From Intoshia linei (lineage: Eukaryota > Orthonectida > Rhopaluridae): a stretch of 33,058 nt of DNA. Under the pieces are notes generated by a model. It was given only the letters and a program-made list of their open reading frames with translations. It made no database searches and was not told where the DNA came from. Of the stretch, positions 1 to 11,200 are shown piece after piece. Numbering within the stretch: the stretch's first letter is position 1; each line of letters begins with the position of its first letter. A program made the position numbers and the translations under genes. Location: positions 1-33,058 of the forward strand of contig LWCA01000299.1 of the NCBI GenBank assembly GCA_001642005.1. The letters run 5' to 3'.

Positions 1-386
1 ATAGAAGTTTTAATTATAGTTATAAAAACGACATTACTTTGTGAATGACCTAATTAGTAAGAATATAATATTATCACGATATTACCTGATTAATAGGTTC
101 AAATTTGACCCCGGTTGAACAAAAGTGGTTTAGATTGTGTTCTTATCTTATTTGTGGATTTACTCACTTATATCAAATTTATCTGTAAACTATTACGATA
201 TTAAACTTTTCGTGCAAAATTAAGGAACAATTCAATGTACTGAGTTCATCGTATGAACTTTATACATGTATTTTACTTTAGTGTCAAATTCTGAAAACAT
301 CTCCAAATTCTGAAAATTGCCTAAAATTACACCATAAAACTGAAGATTGTTCCTATAATTTGATTTCAGAAAAACAACCAGAAAAA
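1..386. other. AT-rich flank upstream of TTF2
   Basis: No coding exon can be supported here with confidence. The reading frame of the first TTF2 exon stays open upstream to 282, directly after a good acceptor-like TTTTACTTTAG at 271-281. So either 282-386 is coding and an earlier exon exists, or this stretch is 5' untranslated and translation begins at the first in-frame ATG at 387. A possible donor (GTATGA) lies at 251, which would make a 31-bp intron, but no convincing exon precedes it. Confidence 0.4.
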
Positions 387-3300
387 ATGGAACGCATAAA
401 CGCCAACGAGAAATGTAGCCAAAAAATTAAATTAGAACCTGATATTAAATTGGAAAAATCCAAAAATACAGAAAATCAACACCGAGAAAATGAAAATGCA
501 CCAAAACAATTAAATTTACCTACAAAAGAATCGATTCCATCAATTAAAATTAAAATAATATCTGAAAATGAAATTAACATTAAAAATGACAACCAATACC
601 AAAGAAAATTATTAAAAGTAAATGAACCTTTGGAAAAACCAAACATGTTTTGGGAAGGTGTAAATATGATTAAGAACTATTTAAATGTATTTAAAGGTAC
701 TAACCTCAAAAATGAATTAAACAAAGATGATTATATCAAATCAAGAAGTTTATCTGAAAATGAAATATCAGAATCGGATTCTGATTCTAATTCTGATTTA
801 GAAATTATTAAAATTAATAAAAAGTCTGCATCGTTAAATTGCAAACCAGAATTAATGAAAAATGTTAATAATGATGATAGTCTCATTCAAAATAAAGATT
901 TGATATCTTGTAAATTGTCAATAAATGAAAAATCCGCTAATGACTTTGTTGTACCTAAACCAAAAACTGAAATAATTCAAAATAAACGTGATTACAATTT
1001 TCCAGATAATCAAAAAGCTTGTAAAATTATTATGAATGAAATTATAATTCAAAAATTGAAAATGGAGGTTTTATTTTGTTTTTATTGTAATAACTTTTAG
1101 TCTTTGTTTAATAGTAATGTGGTCCTCAATTTACCGGATAAAGGAGAAAAAATTAAACAGTCTATTTTTGTTTTGAAAGAAAAGGAAAAATTTTTGAAGG
1201 TACATATCAACAAGTTACCAGAGGGTTTGATAAGTGTTGAATTTATAATTTTTTTTATTTAGATATGCCGAGTGTTGATTCTCTTGAAAATGAATTTAGT
1301 CGATTGTCTGTTTCGAAAATACAATGTAAGTCATTGTATTTTTATTTTGAAAGTTAAAATTTGAAAAGGCAATTTCCAATTGTTTATAGTTTAATTTATT
1401 AATGACACGTTCAAATGAATATAATGGATATTTAGCCAGTCAAACTTTGCATAAATTGAAACCTTCAATATTTCAACAAGATAAAAGTATTGATTTTTAT
1501 TTTATTTCTTTATTTTATTTTTTTAGACGTGTATTACGGAGGAAGAATGAACCAGGATCGAAAGGATGAAGCAAATTTAGTTACGAACGACGCACTCGAA
1601 TACTTACATTCGTAATCAATTTTTTTGTTTGCATCGTATTAGTGGAATAATATACTACAAACACTGCGATACATCGCTTCTGTATCATCTAAGGCAGTGG
1701 TTCCCGATTGGGGTCCAAAACTATATGTCTAGGGTTGGTGAAATTCAAATAAAATAACAAAAAACTTTTACAAACTATTCTTTATTTTTATAGGATAATT
1801 TTTAATATTTATTACAGAATTGCCAGATGTTTGGAATTTATCCCAAAGCCGATATGACCGCTACATTGTTATTTCAAAAACCCATCTTTTATTACACATT
1901 ATTAAAATTTACAGTGCCATAAGTGTTAATAAAAAATACCATTTCAAACACCCAGGAAAAATCGACTTTTATTGATATTTTTTTGAAAAACGATTTTACC
2001 AAATTGTATGAGAAAAAACCTTTAATTTTTTCATGTGTCCTTTGAGGTCCAAAAAAATAAATATTTTGAAATGGGGTCTGTACACTATTTGAAACGGGAA
2101 CCACTGATCTGAGGTCATTAGGGTGTCATTAATACAAAACTTTAAAATATTTATTTTTAATTTTAATTCAAAAATTCGAAAGACATTGGGTCATAATATC
2201 AGACATGAACAAGACGGCTCGAGGTCACCCAAAGATGAACACTATGACCCAAAAACAATTTTGCCAACCATGAGTATTTTCATATGACTTTATCCAATGC
2301 TCTCGACTTGACATTTTAAATTATTCAAGATATGTTATTATTGTTATAATATTCAAGAATATACTTTTATTATACTCAATTTGGAAACATGAGACTCATT
2401 TCACCATAATTTTGTTGATGTCCCGAAGATGGTCTCGGGTATGGTAAATTCGGCACCGGATAATATATATTAAGTCATTTTGGCCAGGATTAAGTAGACT
2501 TTTGAGGTTGCAATTTTTGATTCTAGAATCTAGATTAAATGGAATAAACATGTATCTGAATAATCTTTTTATAAATTCTAAGACTATAATTAATTGTTTA
2601 ATATTTTTTGTTATTATATAATTAATATTAAATAATTTTCAAAAAAAAAGAAAAATCATAATTTGTAAATTCGGTTTTTCACCATTAAAGACATAGCTTT
2701 ATGATATTTCTTTAGATTATTAGATTTATGATATTTTTCTTTTTATGTGTCAACTGGAAATAACTATATGCTGTGATTTTTTTTAAAATTCTAGATTTCC
2801 ATTTAGTTTTTCAGGGTTTTAAGGGAATATTTTTTTCTACCAATTTTTAAAGATTTTGAAGATATTTTTGGGATTAAAATTTTGTAGGGTTTTAAGGGAT
2901 TATTTTTTTTATTTTTATTTATAAGATACCATAAAATGTTAAAAATATTCCCTTCAAAACCCTACAAAATTTTGGTCCCAAAAATATCTTTAAAATCTTT
3001 AAAAATTGGTAGAAAAAAATATTCCTTTAAAACCCCGAAAAAATGAATGTCATTGTCATAAAACCACAAAAATATTGTTAAAAAATAAATATTATGATTA
3101 TGTTGCTCAATTGAATGTTAGCCGAAATTTGCGATAAAACATCACTATCGAAAAATTGTTTTAGAAATTGTGTGAATTTTTGAAATTCTAACACTCTTCA
3201 TTTAAAAAAAAGGTTATTTGACGTTTGACCGTGAATTTTTTCAAGTTTTGAATTTGAATTTTTTTTTAATTTTTGTTATGGAAATTTTTAAGTTGTCTGG

Positions 3301-6300
3301 ATTGTTTTTTTCTAAAGGTTTTGATTTTTTAGGTAAAAAAACACCATCCTACTTTTAACATATTTCACGGGTCGCTCATGGTGGAATTAATGTCTAAATC
3401 ACATAAAAATGCAACATTTTTCCAAAAAATTTTTAAATTACAAATTTATTTAAAATTGCTAATAAGCGCACTTTCTAACCTAGTTTAATGTTTTATTTGT
3501 AGTCAATTGGCAGAAATGCCCCCCAAAACTAAAGAAACCCAAAAACCAGAATTCATAATCACGGAATTGATGTCACATCAGAAACAAGCTTTAACGTGGT
3601 TATTGTGGCGTGAAAAGAGTCACCCGAAAGGTGGTATTTTAGGTAATTGTTAGAGTATTTTATTACAAAAATAAGCTAATTATAATTATGCAAAACTTGT
3701 CACTACAATCGTTAAAAAAGAGGTAATAAAAATAAAAAAAATAGTATTGGTTTTATGACAATGACATTCATTTTTTCGGGGTTTTAAGGGAATATTTTTT
3801 TCTACCAATTTTTAAAGATTTTGAAGATATTTTGGGGACCAAAATTTATGGTTTATGTCAATTATTTCAGCGCAACAATTAATTACAATTTTTTATATTT
3901 TCAATATATCTTTCAGAAACGGAAGGGATGATTATTTAAAATGGTGAGAACTAATATATTACAAAAAATAAAAATTTATAAAAATTATTTTAGCTGACGA
4001 TATGGGATTAGGAAAAACATTACAAATGATTAGCTTAATTATTATAAAAAAACCGAAACGAATGATTCATCCTGTACAATTAGATTATGGGAAAAAATTG
4101 GTAGATTCCAATTGCACTCTGATTGTTTGTCCCGCTTCAATTCTTATGCAATGGTCAAATGAGTTTAAAAAACATGTGGATTTAAAGCTCAAAATTATGC
4201 ATCATCATGGACCTAACCGAGAAAAAAATGCATTTGTGTAATATTGCGTTTCACTTTTAATGTTTAAAACTCAATACAGTAAAATTAACTACAATTTTAC
4301 AATATTTACAGGAAACTCGAAATTTTCATTTATTTACATTTTTGGTGTAGTCAAACTTGAAGGAAGTTAAAAAATTCCCGGTTTTTACCTTCACTACTTT
4401 TGAATGGTGTAAAATTTGGAAATTTTTAATTCTGCATTTTAATTATAATTCACTAAAATTTTAGAATTGCTTCTTATGATGTTGTGATAACTACATATGG
4501 AATAGTATCAAGTGAAATAAATTTATCGAAAAAATTACCGAAAAAGGAATATTATATACCAGTGAACGATGCAGTATTAACATTAATTAAAAACCATACA
4601 ATCAATTTGTTAGTTGGAAGATATACAATCTAATGGTCCCATTGGTAGGATAAATTGGAAACGAATAATATTGGACGAAGGACACATTATACGCAATCCT
4701 AGTACTATAAAAGCTAGAACGTGTTGTAGGTTGTTTTCCAAGTATAGATGGATTTTGACTGGTACCCCGGTTCAAAATAAATTGCTGGATGTGTATTCGC
4801 TTTTGAGGTACATTCCAGTAAACTGAAAATTATCCGTCATTTTAATGTAATTAATCCAGGTTTCTGAGGTGTCGACCTTTTGATGAATACAATTTATGGA
4901 AAAAACAAATTGAGTCGTATTCTGGTAGGTATTTTAATTTGGTTATGCTTTATTTTGCACAGAAAAATGTAAGGAAAGATTGTCAATTTTAATGTCTTCA
5001 ATTTTATTGAGAAGAATGAAAACCGATAAACTGTCTAATGGAAACCCATTGGTATTTTAAATGCACTATTTACAGTAATTTAAATTTTTATTTTTTAGAT
5101 AATTTTACCTGAAAAAAAAATAATGGATCATCGTATTGACTTGAGTCGCTACGAGCAAGATTTTTATACGGCATATGAAACTAAAGCAAAGTAATTCACG
5201 GATCATTTTATATTATTTAATTTTATTTTAAGACACAAATTTAAACTGTTTCTTGGTCACAATATATCAATGAGTAATGTTCTCATTATGATATTACGAT
5301 TACGTCAAATTTGTACAAATATCAATCTAATGGTAATGATTTTTTATTTTTTATATTTTATTAACATTTAAAATTTAGAAAAAAAAATCTACTGAACCGG
5401 ATTCAGATACACTAGAATCAACTATAGATGATCTGGTTGATAAAATTTCAAGTGTTAATATAAACGACAAAGAAAAGGAAAAAGAAAATGAATACCCAAT
5501 TGAAGAAATTCCGTCAGATTTTGTGAGTACCAAGGTTTTTTATGTTTTATTTTTATTAATTTATTATTTAATAGATGAAAATGATTTATAACGACATACA
5601 AAAAGTTAGATCTGAATCAAAAAATATAAAGTGGTACTTTTTAAATTTGCAGCTTTATATTTAAAAAAATGTAGCATAATAGTTTCTCAGTGGACTTCAT
5701 TTTTGGATTTAATGTGTGTTTATTTGGATAAAAAAGATGTTGGTTATCAATTTATTTCTGGTAAGGTCACTTTTCAGGATAGATTTGAAATTTCCAGAAA
5801 TTTCAATCAAGACAAGGATGGTCCACCGGTATGATGTTTATCCTAACTATTATAAAACTCTTTTAAAAGCATTTTAAAACGAATCCTAGAACTTCAAAAA
5901 ATATACATTGTAATACATATTTTTAACTCATAAATTACCTTTTTTGTAAAAAATGAAAATAGTACTAAAATTTAATTAAGTTTTAATTAATTAATTAAAA
6001 TTAAGTAAAAACAGTCCAATACTAAAAAGTGTCATACATAGCATAACTTCCAGAAAAAATAAAATTATAAAAACTGGTTGTCCTTTTCAATGTGATAAAA
6101 TATATTCAGTACCAATTTAATAAATATTTAAAAATACCAATTATGTATCAATACCGAAATCACACCGAAAAAGGGTTGAGAATGTATAATTTAGAGTAAG
6201 AGTAAAAATTTTCAAAATAACAAAATAATAATGAGTAGTTATTTATCATAGAGTATTATTTACATTTGTGTGGGGATGATTCTTCTAATGTTCAATACTT

Positions 6301-8011
6301 CAATGCACCTGGATGTATGACACAGAATGATAATTTATTTTTTAATTTTAGATACTTTTACTGTCATTGTTAGCTGGTGGTGTTGGATTAAATTTAGTGG
6401 GTGGTAATCATTTATATCTAACAGACGTGCATTGGAACCCTGCTCACGAAATGCAAGCATTTGATAGAATTTATCGAATAGGCCAAAAACGAAATGTATT
6501 TGTTCACAGGTTTTTTATAATGTATTCCTGTTATTTGAATCTAGATTTATTACAAATAATACTATCGAACAGCGAATAATCCAAATACAAAATCGGAAAA
6601 TGGAAATGATAAACAATGTTTTATATGGGTACTATTTTACCCAGCCATGTCAAACTCAAATACGTGGCGGGCCGTATTATTTTGAAAAATTTTTAGGCGG
6701 GCCGCATCGTAAAAATTTTTATATAGCATGATATTAGTAAACCATTATACTATTACATTATATATCGAGATCATTGTCAAATATACATTGTGTATTTGAA
6801 AGTGACGTTAAATCAGATAATCGAAAACGAGTATGTTTTTGGTTAGAGCGGCCATGGTTTTTTTAATTTTTTAAAATTTTATTCAGTCAATGGTGCTAAT
6901 ATTATTCAATGGATAATAAAGATTATGTGATATTCAAATTCATCGATATTATATATCGCACCGGATTTTGCAATATTATAAATAGTATAATATCATTAAA
7001 TTATAACACTAGACAACACACAATTTTACTTATAAAATATGACTATTAGAAAAGTTAGTATATTAAATTTGAAGCAGAATGATGTATCTCAATTGAGATC
7101 GTCAAAGTTGTTTAATTGTGGGAATTAAAAATTAACATAAAAACCATAGTTTCAATTGAAAATTTTTTGAATTAATAATATTCACTTTAAAATGCATACA
7201 TGTGATCTAATAAATATTCATTAATTCAATTTAATTTATGGATTTATGGAATCATATTAAAATATGGACTCTAAAGTCCTAAAATGCATTTTTTACAATC
7301 TCATATTAATTTATTGTCTTCAAATTGTGGTTCCTGGTCGAATGAACATGGAGAAAGATTTCACCAGCAGTTGCATGTATATGAAGACCTCTATAACAAA
7401 TGACGTCCTTTAAATATGATTTCTGAATTTATTTTGAATATAAAAAATAAATAAAAATTTAATTAATTTGTATTCTTTAAATTAATATTAATTAATTAAC
7501 CTATACATGAAAATATCCATATTTAACTCTAGTTGTACATGTTTGTGATCATTAGAATAAGTAAGCTAATAATATAATATATGTCTAATAATTAAAAAAA
7601 AATTATTAATTAATTATTGTTAATTAATTAATTTTAAAATAAAATGTCTTTTTATTCACACTACTCAATTATTTTAATTTACAATTAACAAAATAATTTA
7701 ATGATATTATCCATTGCATTCCTAACTATATTGTATATGTTGGTTTATAATGTTGACGCATACTCCAAAAAACATAACCTTTTGTGTCATTCCATCATAA
7801 TATCCGTAATCATGGTCCAATGCATAACTCTGATACTTTGTTGTCTTTTTATTATATTTTTATTAGATCAAGTTAATTTTGGGAGCCAAAAAAAAAAATA
7901 ATTTTTATAATTATTCCATATTTATTTAAACTAATTTTTTACTTTAGACATACCAATAAAACCAATAAATTAAACATTCAAGATTTAAAATTATTGTTCA
8001 ACTACAGTTAA
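387..8011 (+). CDS. TTF2: Lodestar/TTF2-type SWI2/SNF2 ATPase (transcription termination factor 2)
   Basis: dsDNA-dependent ATPase that, in known relatives, releases RNA polymerase II transcripts, notably at mitosis; nuclear. Exons read as 387-1067, 1101-1199, 1263-1325, 1390-1486, 1527-1611, 3503-3642, 3994-4237, 4465-4561, 4614-4807, 4869-4924, 4963-5051, 5099-5190, 5233-5332, 5379-5522, 5575-5633, 5675-5828, 6352-6509, 6545-6628, 7948-8011, giving about 899 residues. The N-terminal ~227 residues are Lys/Asn/Glu-rich with an acidic serine run ([10 protein letters not shown]). The family block [10 protein letters not shown] and [10 protein letters not shown] precede the ATPase. Helicase motifs: I DDMGLGKT (~389), II DEGH (~523), [35 protein letters not shown] (~840). 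The C-terminus ends LKLLFNYS, like the family's LFG end. Exon 1263-1325 is ambiguous: an alternative donor at 1225 gives the more family-like [13 protein letters not shown]. The start is also uncertain, because the frame is open to 282. It is shorter than human TTF2, with no GRF zinc finger seen. Confidence 0.92.
1695..2106. mobile_element. hAT-like MITE, family A copy 1 (TTF2 intron)
   Basis: 412-bp element in the 1.9-kb TTF2 intron. The ends are inverted, CAGTGGTTCCCGATT on the left and the complement of CAGTGGTTCCCGTTT on the right. Flanking 8-mers ATCTAAGG (1687-1694) and ATCTGAGG (2107-2114) match at 7 of 8 positions, as expected for an aged hAT 8-bp target duplication. No ORF of note. 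Copies recur at 19227-20006 and 29476-30058. Known of hAT elements: 8-bp duplications and CAG-type ends. That this is a non-autonomous hAT is inference. Confidence 0.8.
2204..2459 (+). repeat. Family B repeat copy (TTF2 intron)
   Basis: Diverged copy of the repeat defined by 25588-25926. Shared landmarks, in order, are the CTTGACATTTTAAATT-like block, the ATTCAAGAATAT-like block, CTCAATTTGGAAA, CCCGAAGATGGTCTCGG and TTCGGCACCGG. The left end is unclear and no target duplication could be seen. Confidence 0.6.
2813..3042. repeat. Long near-perfect hairpin in TTF2 intron
   Basis: The left arm (2813-~2905) is the inverted complement of the right arm (~2944-3042), about 90% identical over some 95 bp by eye, around a ~38-bp AT-rich loop. 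Recognisable blocks are GGGTTTTAAGGGAATATT, TTCTACCAATTTTTAAAG and AATTTTGTAGGGTTTT. Transcribed as part of TTF2 pre-mRNA it would fold into a long double-stranded stem. It may be a foldback transposon or MITE. No target duplication was identified. Confidence 0.85.
2965..3065 (-). repeat. Arm 1 of inverted repeat pair flanking TTF2 exon 3503-3642
   Basis: This ~100-bp stretch extends the right arm of the hairpin and is matched in reverse complement by 3748-3847 in the next intron. The match runs from the TTTGGTCCC block through TTTCGGGGTTTT and CAATGACATTCATT (as read on the opposite strand), beyond the hairpin itself. So this arm and the downstream copy are closer relatives of each other than of the left hairpin arm. 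Confidence 0.85.
3110..3250 (+). repeat. Dispersed repeat shared with myosin intron (~9060-9210)
   Basis: Blocks such as TTAGAAATTGTG, AAATTCTAA(C/G)ACT and GTTTGACC(G/C)TGAA are shared, in rearranged order, with about 9060-9210 in the large myosin intron. This suggests an old dispersed repeat. The ends are not definable by eye. Confidence 0.4.
3748..3847 (+). repeat. Arm 2 of inverted repeat pair flanking TTF2 exon 3503-3642
   Basis: Starting TGGTTTTATGACAATGACAT, this segment of the 351-bp intron 3643-3993 is the reverse complement of 2965-3065, with only a few mismatches visible. It lies 105 bp downstream of the 140-nt exon that codes for the start of the ATPase domain ([13 protein letters not shown]). 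Confidence 0.85.
6642..6720 (+). mobile_element. hAT-like left terminus in last TTF2 intron
   Basis: Begins CAGCCATGTCAAACTCAAA and continues through two GGCGGGCCG blocks, a style of terminus common in animal hAT non-autonomous elements (CAG start, then GGGCCG). The right end and a target duplication were not found, so the extent is unknown. The 1.3-kb intron 6629-7947 holds this and the relic at 7275-7403. Confidence 0.45.
7275..7403 (+). pseudogene. Relic of transposon-associated protein (HFLQSH...NEHGERFHQ)
   Basis: Within the last TTF2 intron one frame reads [14 protein letters not shown], then [20 protein letters not shown], then a stop. I recall a widespread uncharacterised invertebrate protein family, amplified in many genomes, with the conserved stretch K(I/M)HFLHSHLDFFP...[16 protein letters not shown]. 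The match in order and spacing is good for [10 protein letters not shown] and EHGERFHQ. Only ~40 residues survive, so this is a dead fragment. The family assignment is from memory and no search was run. Confidence 0.55.
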
Positions 8012-8016
8012 ATGTC

Positions 8017-8022
8017 AATAAA
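8017..8022 (+). terminator. AATAAA poly(A) signal of TTF2
   Basis: Canonical AATAAA six bases after the TTF2 stop codon at 8009-8011. Cleavage would fall inside the 214-bp gap before the myosin start. Confidence 0.6.
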
Positions 8023-8225
8023 TGTATATTATTTGTTTAATATTTATTTATATGTATATATAAAAAATGGTTGGTTACTAAAATATGATGGATTTGTAAA
8101 TATACGTGTTTTAAAATGAACAAATTGAACATTATTAAGATGAAAACTATAAAATCACGAAATAAACTTGATTGCAAAGGAATGAAGAGTAAATATTTAT
8201 TTTTAATTTATTCATTTTTCAAGGT

Positions 8226-11200
8226 ATGTCTGATAGCGATAATTTAAAAATTGAACCGATAAACAAAACTTATGCCGGACTAAATAATATGATACATTTT
8301 GATGGTGATGAATTTGATGAGGATGAGATGAAAGAAATTTTAAAAAGCCGGTATGTAACTTTTTTGAATAGATTGGTGAATAAGTTATTTTTTTGATAGA
8401 TATCAACAGGATATTATGTATACATTTTTGGGAGATACATTGATTTCTATTAACCCGTATACTGAAATGAATATCTACAACGCTAGTTATGTTAAAAAGT
8501 ATAAAACGATTGACTGGACCAAAAAAAATATCAAAACTGTAGCTCACCCATTTGCAATTGCCAATAGGGTTCTCAAGCCAATCAAACATAAGGGGATTAG
8601 TCGGAACAAGTCTATTATTATTACTGGTATATTTTATGTTTCAGTCTTTATATTTATTTTTTCCATTTTAGGTGAATCTGGATCAGGTTTTAATATTTCA
8701 CTTTTTTTGTGGAATTTTATAAATTTTTTTAGGTAAAACTGAAATGACTAAAATATTGATGAAATATCTCATGCTATCAGCATCTACAAATAAACTCCAT
8801 AAAATGTATGTTTTTTTAATTAATTTTAATTTTTTTGGAACTACTACTACTGTCTACTCACTCAATTGATTTTATAAAACGTGTGTATGATGTGTGTATT
8901 ATAATTTTGAAACAGATTCAATTGAAACATTTGATTGACAATTTTTAATTTTTTAACAATTTGAAACAGAAATATGGTGTTTTGATTGTGAAAATTCAGT
9001 TTTTTGATGTTGCCATTTATGAGAATGCTTATGATTTTAAAGACCAAGATTAAATTTTTCGGCTGATTTTTTTTAAAAAAGAAAATTGCGTGTTTGACCC
9101 TGAAGTTTCAATTTGAATAACTTAAACATATATACATCGCCTGCGAAAAACTGCATTAGAAATTGTGGTTTTTAAATTCTAAGACTGTTAATTTTTTAAA
9201 TAATGGGTAACACACAGACATTCAATTTTAACATTAATTTATATCAATTCCCCCAATTTTAATAAAATACTGGAAATTCGACCCTTGTGACCTTTCTATT
9301 TTATTTTGTTTTCATGTGAAACACTTTTTCGACCTTTCAATTGTTGAGTAAAGAGTAATATATGGAATTGTAAAATTCTTATTTTTTATTTGTGTTAGTT
9401 TTTAAAATTATAATTGTAACAATAATGGCATTGTATGGGGTTCTCATAATATTCCATGAGAGGAAGATTGTTGCAACTAATTAGCTGTAGTTTAACATCT
9501 TATTATAATTTTGTAAATGTTATTGTCCGTTTGAAAAATCAGTCATTTTGCTATTTCAAGCAAAGTGAAGTACAGAAGAATGTACTTTGTATTTGGTTTA
9601 AAAAATTTTTAAATATTTGAAGGAAAAATTCAATTTTACCAACCATATAGCGAACAATTTACAGGTCAAATAGTTGAAAAATATTTTTCCGACTTCCAAT
9701 ATAATTGCAGGATGCCAATTTCTCCAAAATCTCATCGGTCTTATTTTTAGAGTGTCTAGTAAACCATTATCGTGTTATTTACATTTCTTTATTTCATATA
9801 TTCACATTTATTTACGTGAAGTAAAAAATTAATTGATAATATTAATAATTTAGAAGCAACGACATTATTAGTAGTTCAAATATGATTTTGGAAGCAATGG
9901 GAAATTCCCGTACTATAAACAATACAAATTCTAGTAGATTTGGTAAACGAATTAAAATTTTACTCGATATTAATTCCAAACCTTGCGCCATCAAAATGGA
10001 CACATTCTTATTTGAAAAATCACGCGCTTCCTCCGTCTTGTTGTCTCAAAGAAATTTTCACATATTTTATAGAGTAATTTTATAATATATTCATTAAATC
10101 AAAATTTATTAATAATAATTAATAACTTATTTATTTACATAGTTTATACATGGATGCAAAAAAATTGAATTGGAATCAATGGCATTGAAAAAAGATGTGA
10201 GAAGCTACAAAATACTAAAAACTCAATATGATTTGGAATTTGAACCGGTAATAATAATATACATACTCTTCATAATATACATGTGTACTTGTGTTAATTT
10301 CTCTCTAAATCAGCGATTTACAAGGAGTCAATATGGACCATTTGTGAATAACGGATTGTAATAGCGGGCCCACCGATAATTATTGACATTGTAAACATTG
10401 ATAATTATCAATGGCCATTTAAGCATTGTTAAATTTAACATTGTCAAACTTGGGATCACCGTGGAGAGCCATCAGTGGGTTTCATATAATTTTTTTTTAA
10501 AAATGAGACGTATATACATTACTTAATCGATCGTTTATTGCAGGGGTGGTTAACCTATGACGCATGCGCAACAAGTCGCGCATTGTGTCATTCCTGATAT
10601 TGGCTATTTTGTATAATTAAAATTTAAATTGTGGGATAATCGAAAACGAAATTTTAAATTGTAAGTAAGATTATTTTCTATAAGTAATCAGTGACGCATT
10701 TAAATCCAAATATTAAAAAACTAGCAAGGTCAAAACAACCCTAAAAGTCTCATTAATTAAGGACCACCATACAGTATATCATAATATTGTAAACAAATTA
10801 AAATGGTTTATATTTCTATAAGTATAAATTCTATTAGTAGCCGGGCTTTCACAAACATTTTTGGCGCATCTGAGATCGCGTGATAAAAATGTGACCATGG
10901 TATGTAAAAGGTTGCCCACTCTTGTTTATTGTCTAAAAATAAAAGTTGGAAATTGCAATGGCCATCATAGAAATGAAATTTTCCAACATTGATTTAAATT
11001 AAAAATTAAATTTAAATTTAAATCTCTTATAGGACGTGAGTTAACGATATATGCATAATTAGGAATCGATGTTAATTCTAGAGTTAAGATTTATTATCCA
11101 AACAGGGGTGGGAAACCTTATGATGGTATATCTCAGAGGTTCTTAACGGTGGGCGATTTTTCTATTTTATTTAAGAAAATACATAATTTAAATTAATAAC

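Noticed and set aside
1892-2104. Minus-strand 70-codon frame
   Set aside because: Lies wholly inside the family A MITE and has no family resemblance.
7701-7901. 66-codon hydrophobic plus-strand frame in the last TTF2 intron
   Set aside because: Could suggest a membrane peptide, but it is intronic, ends in a poly-lysine run and has no supporting signal.
8212-8589. 125-codon minus-strand frame
   Set aside because: Antisense shadow of the first two myosin exons, whose motor motifs are unmistakable on the plus strand.
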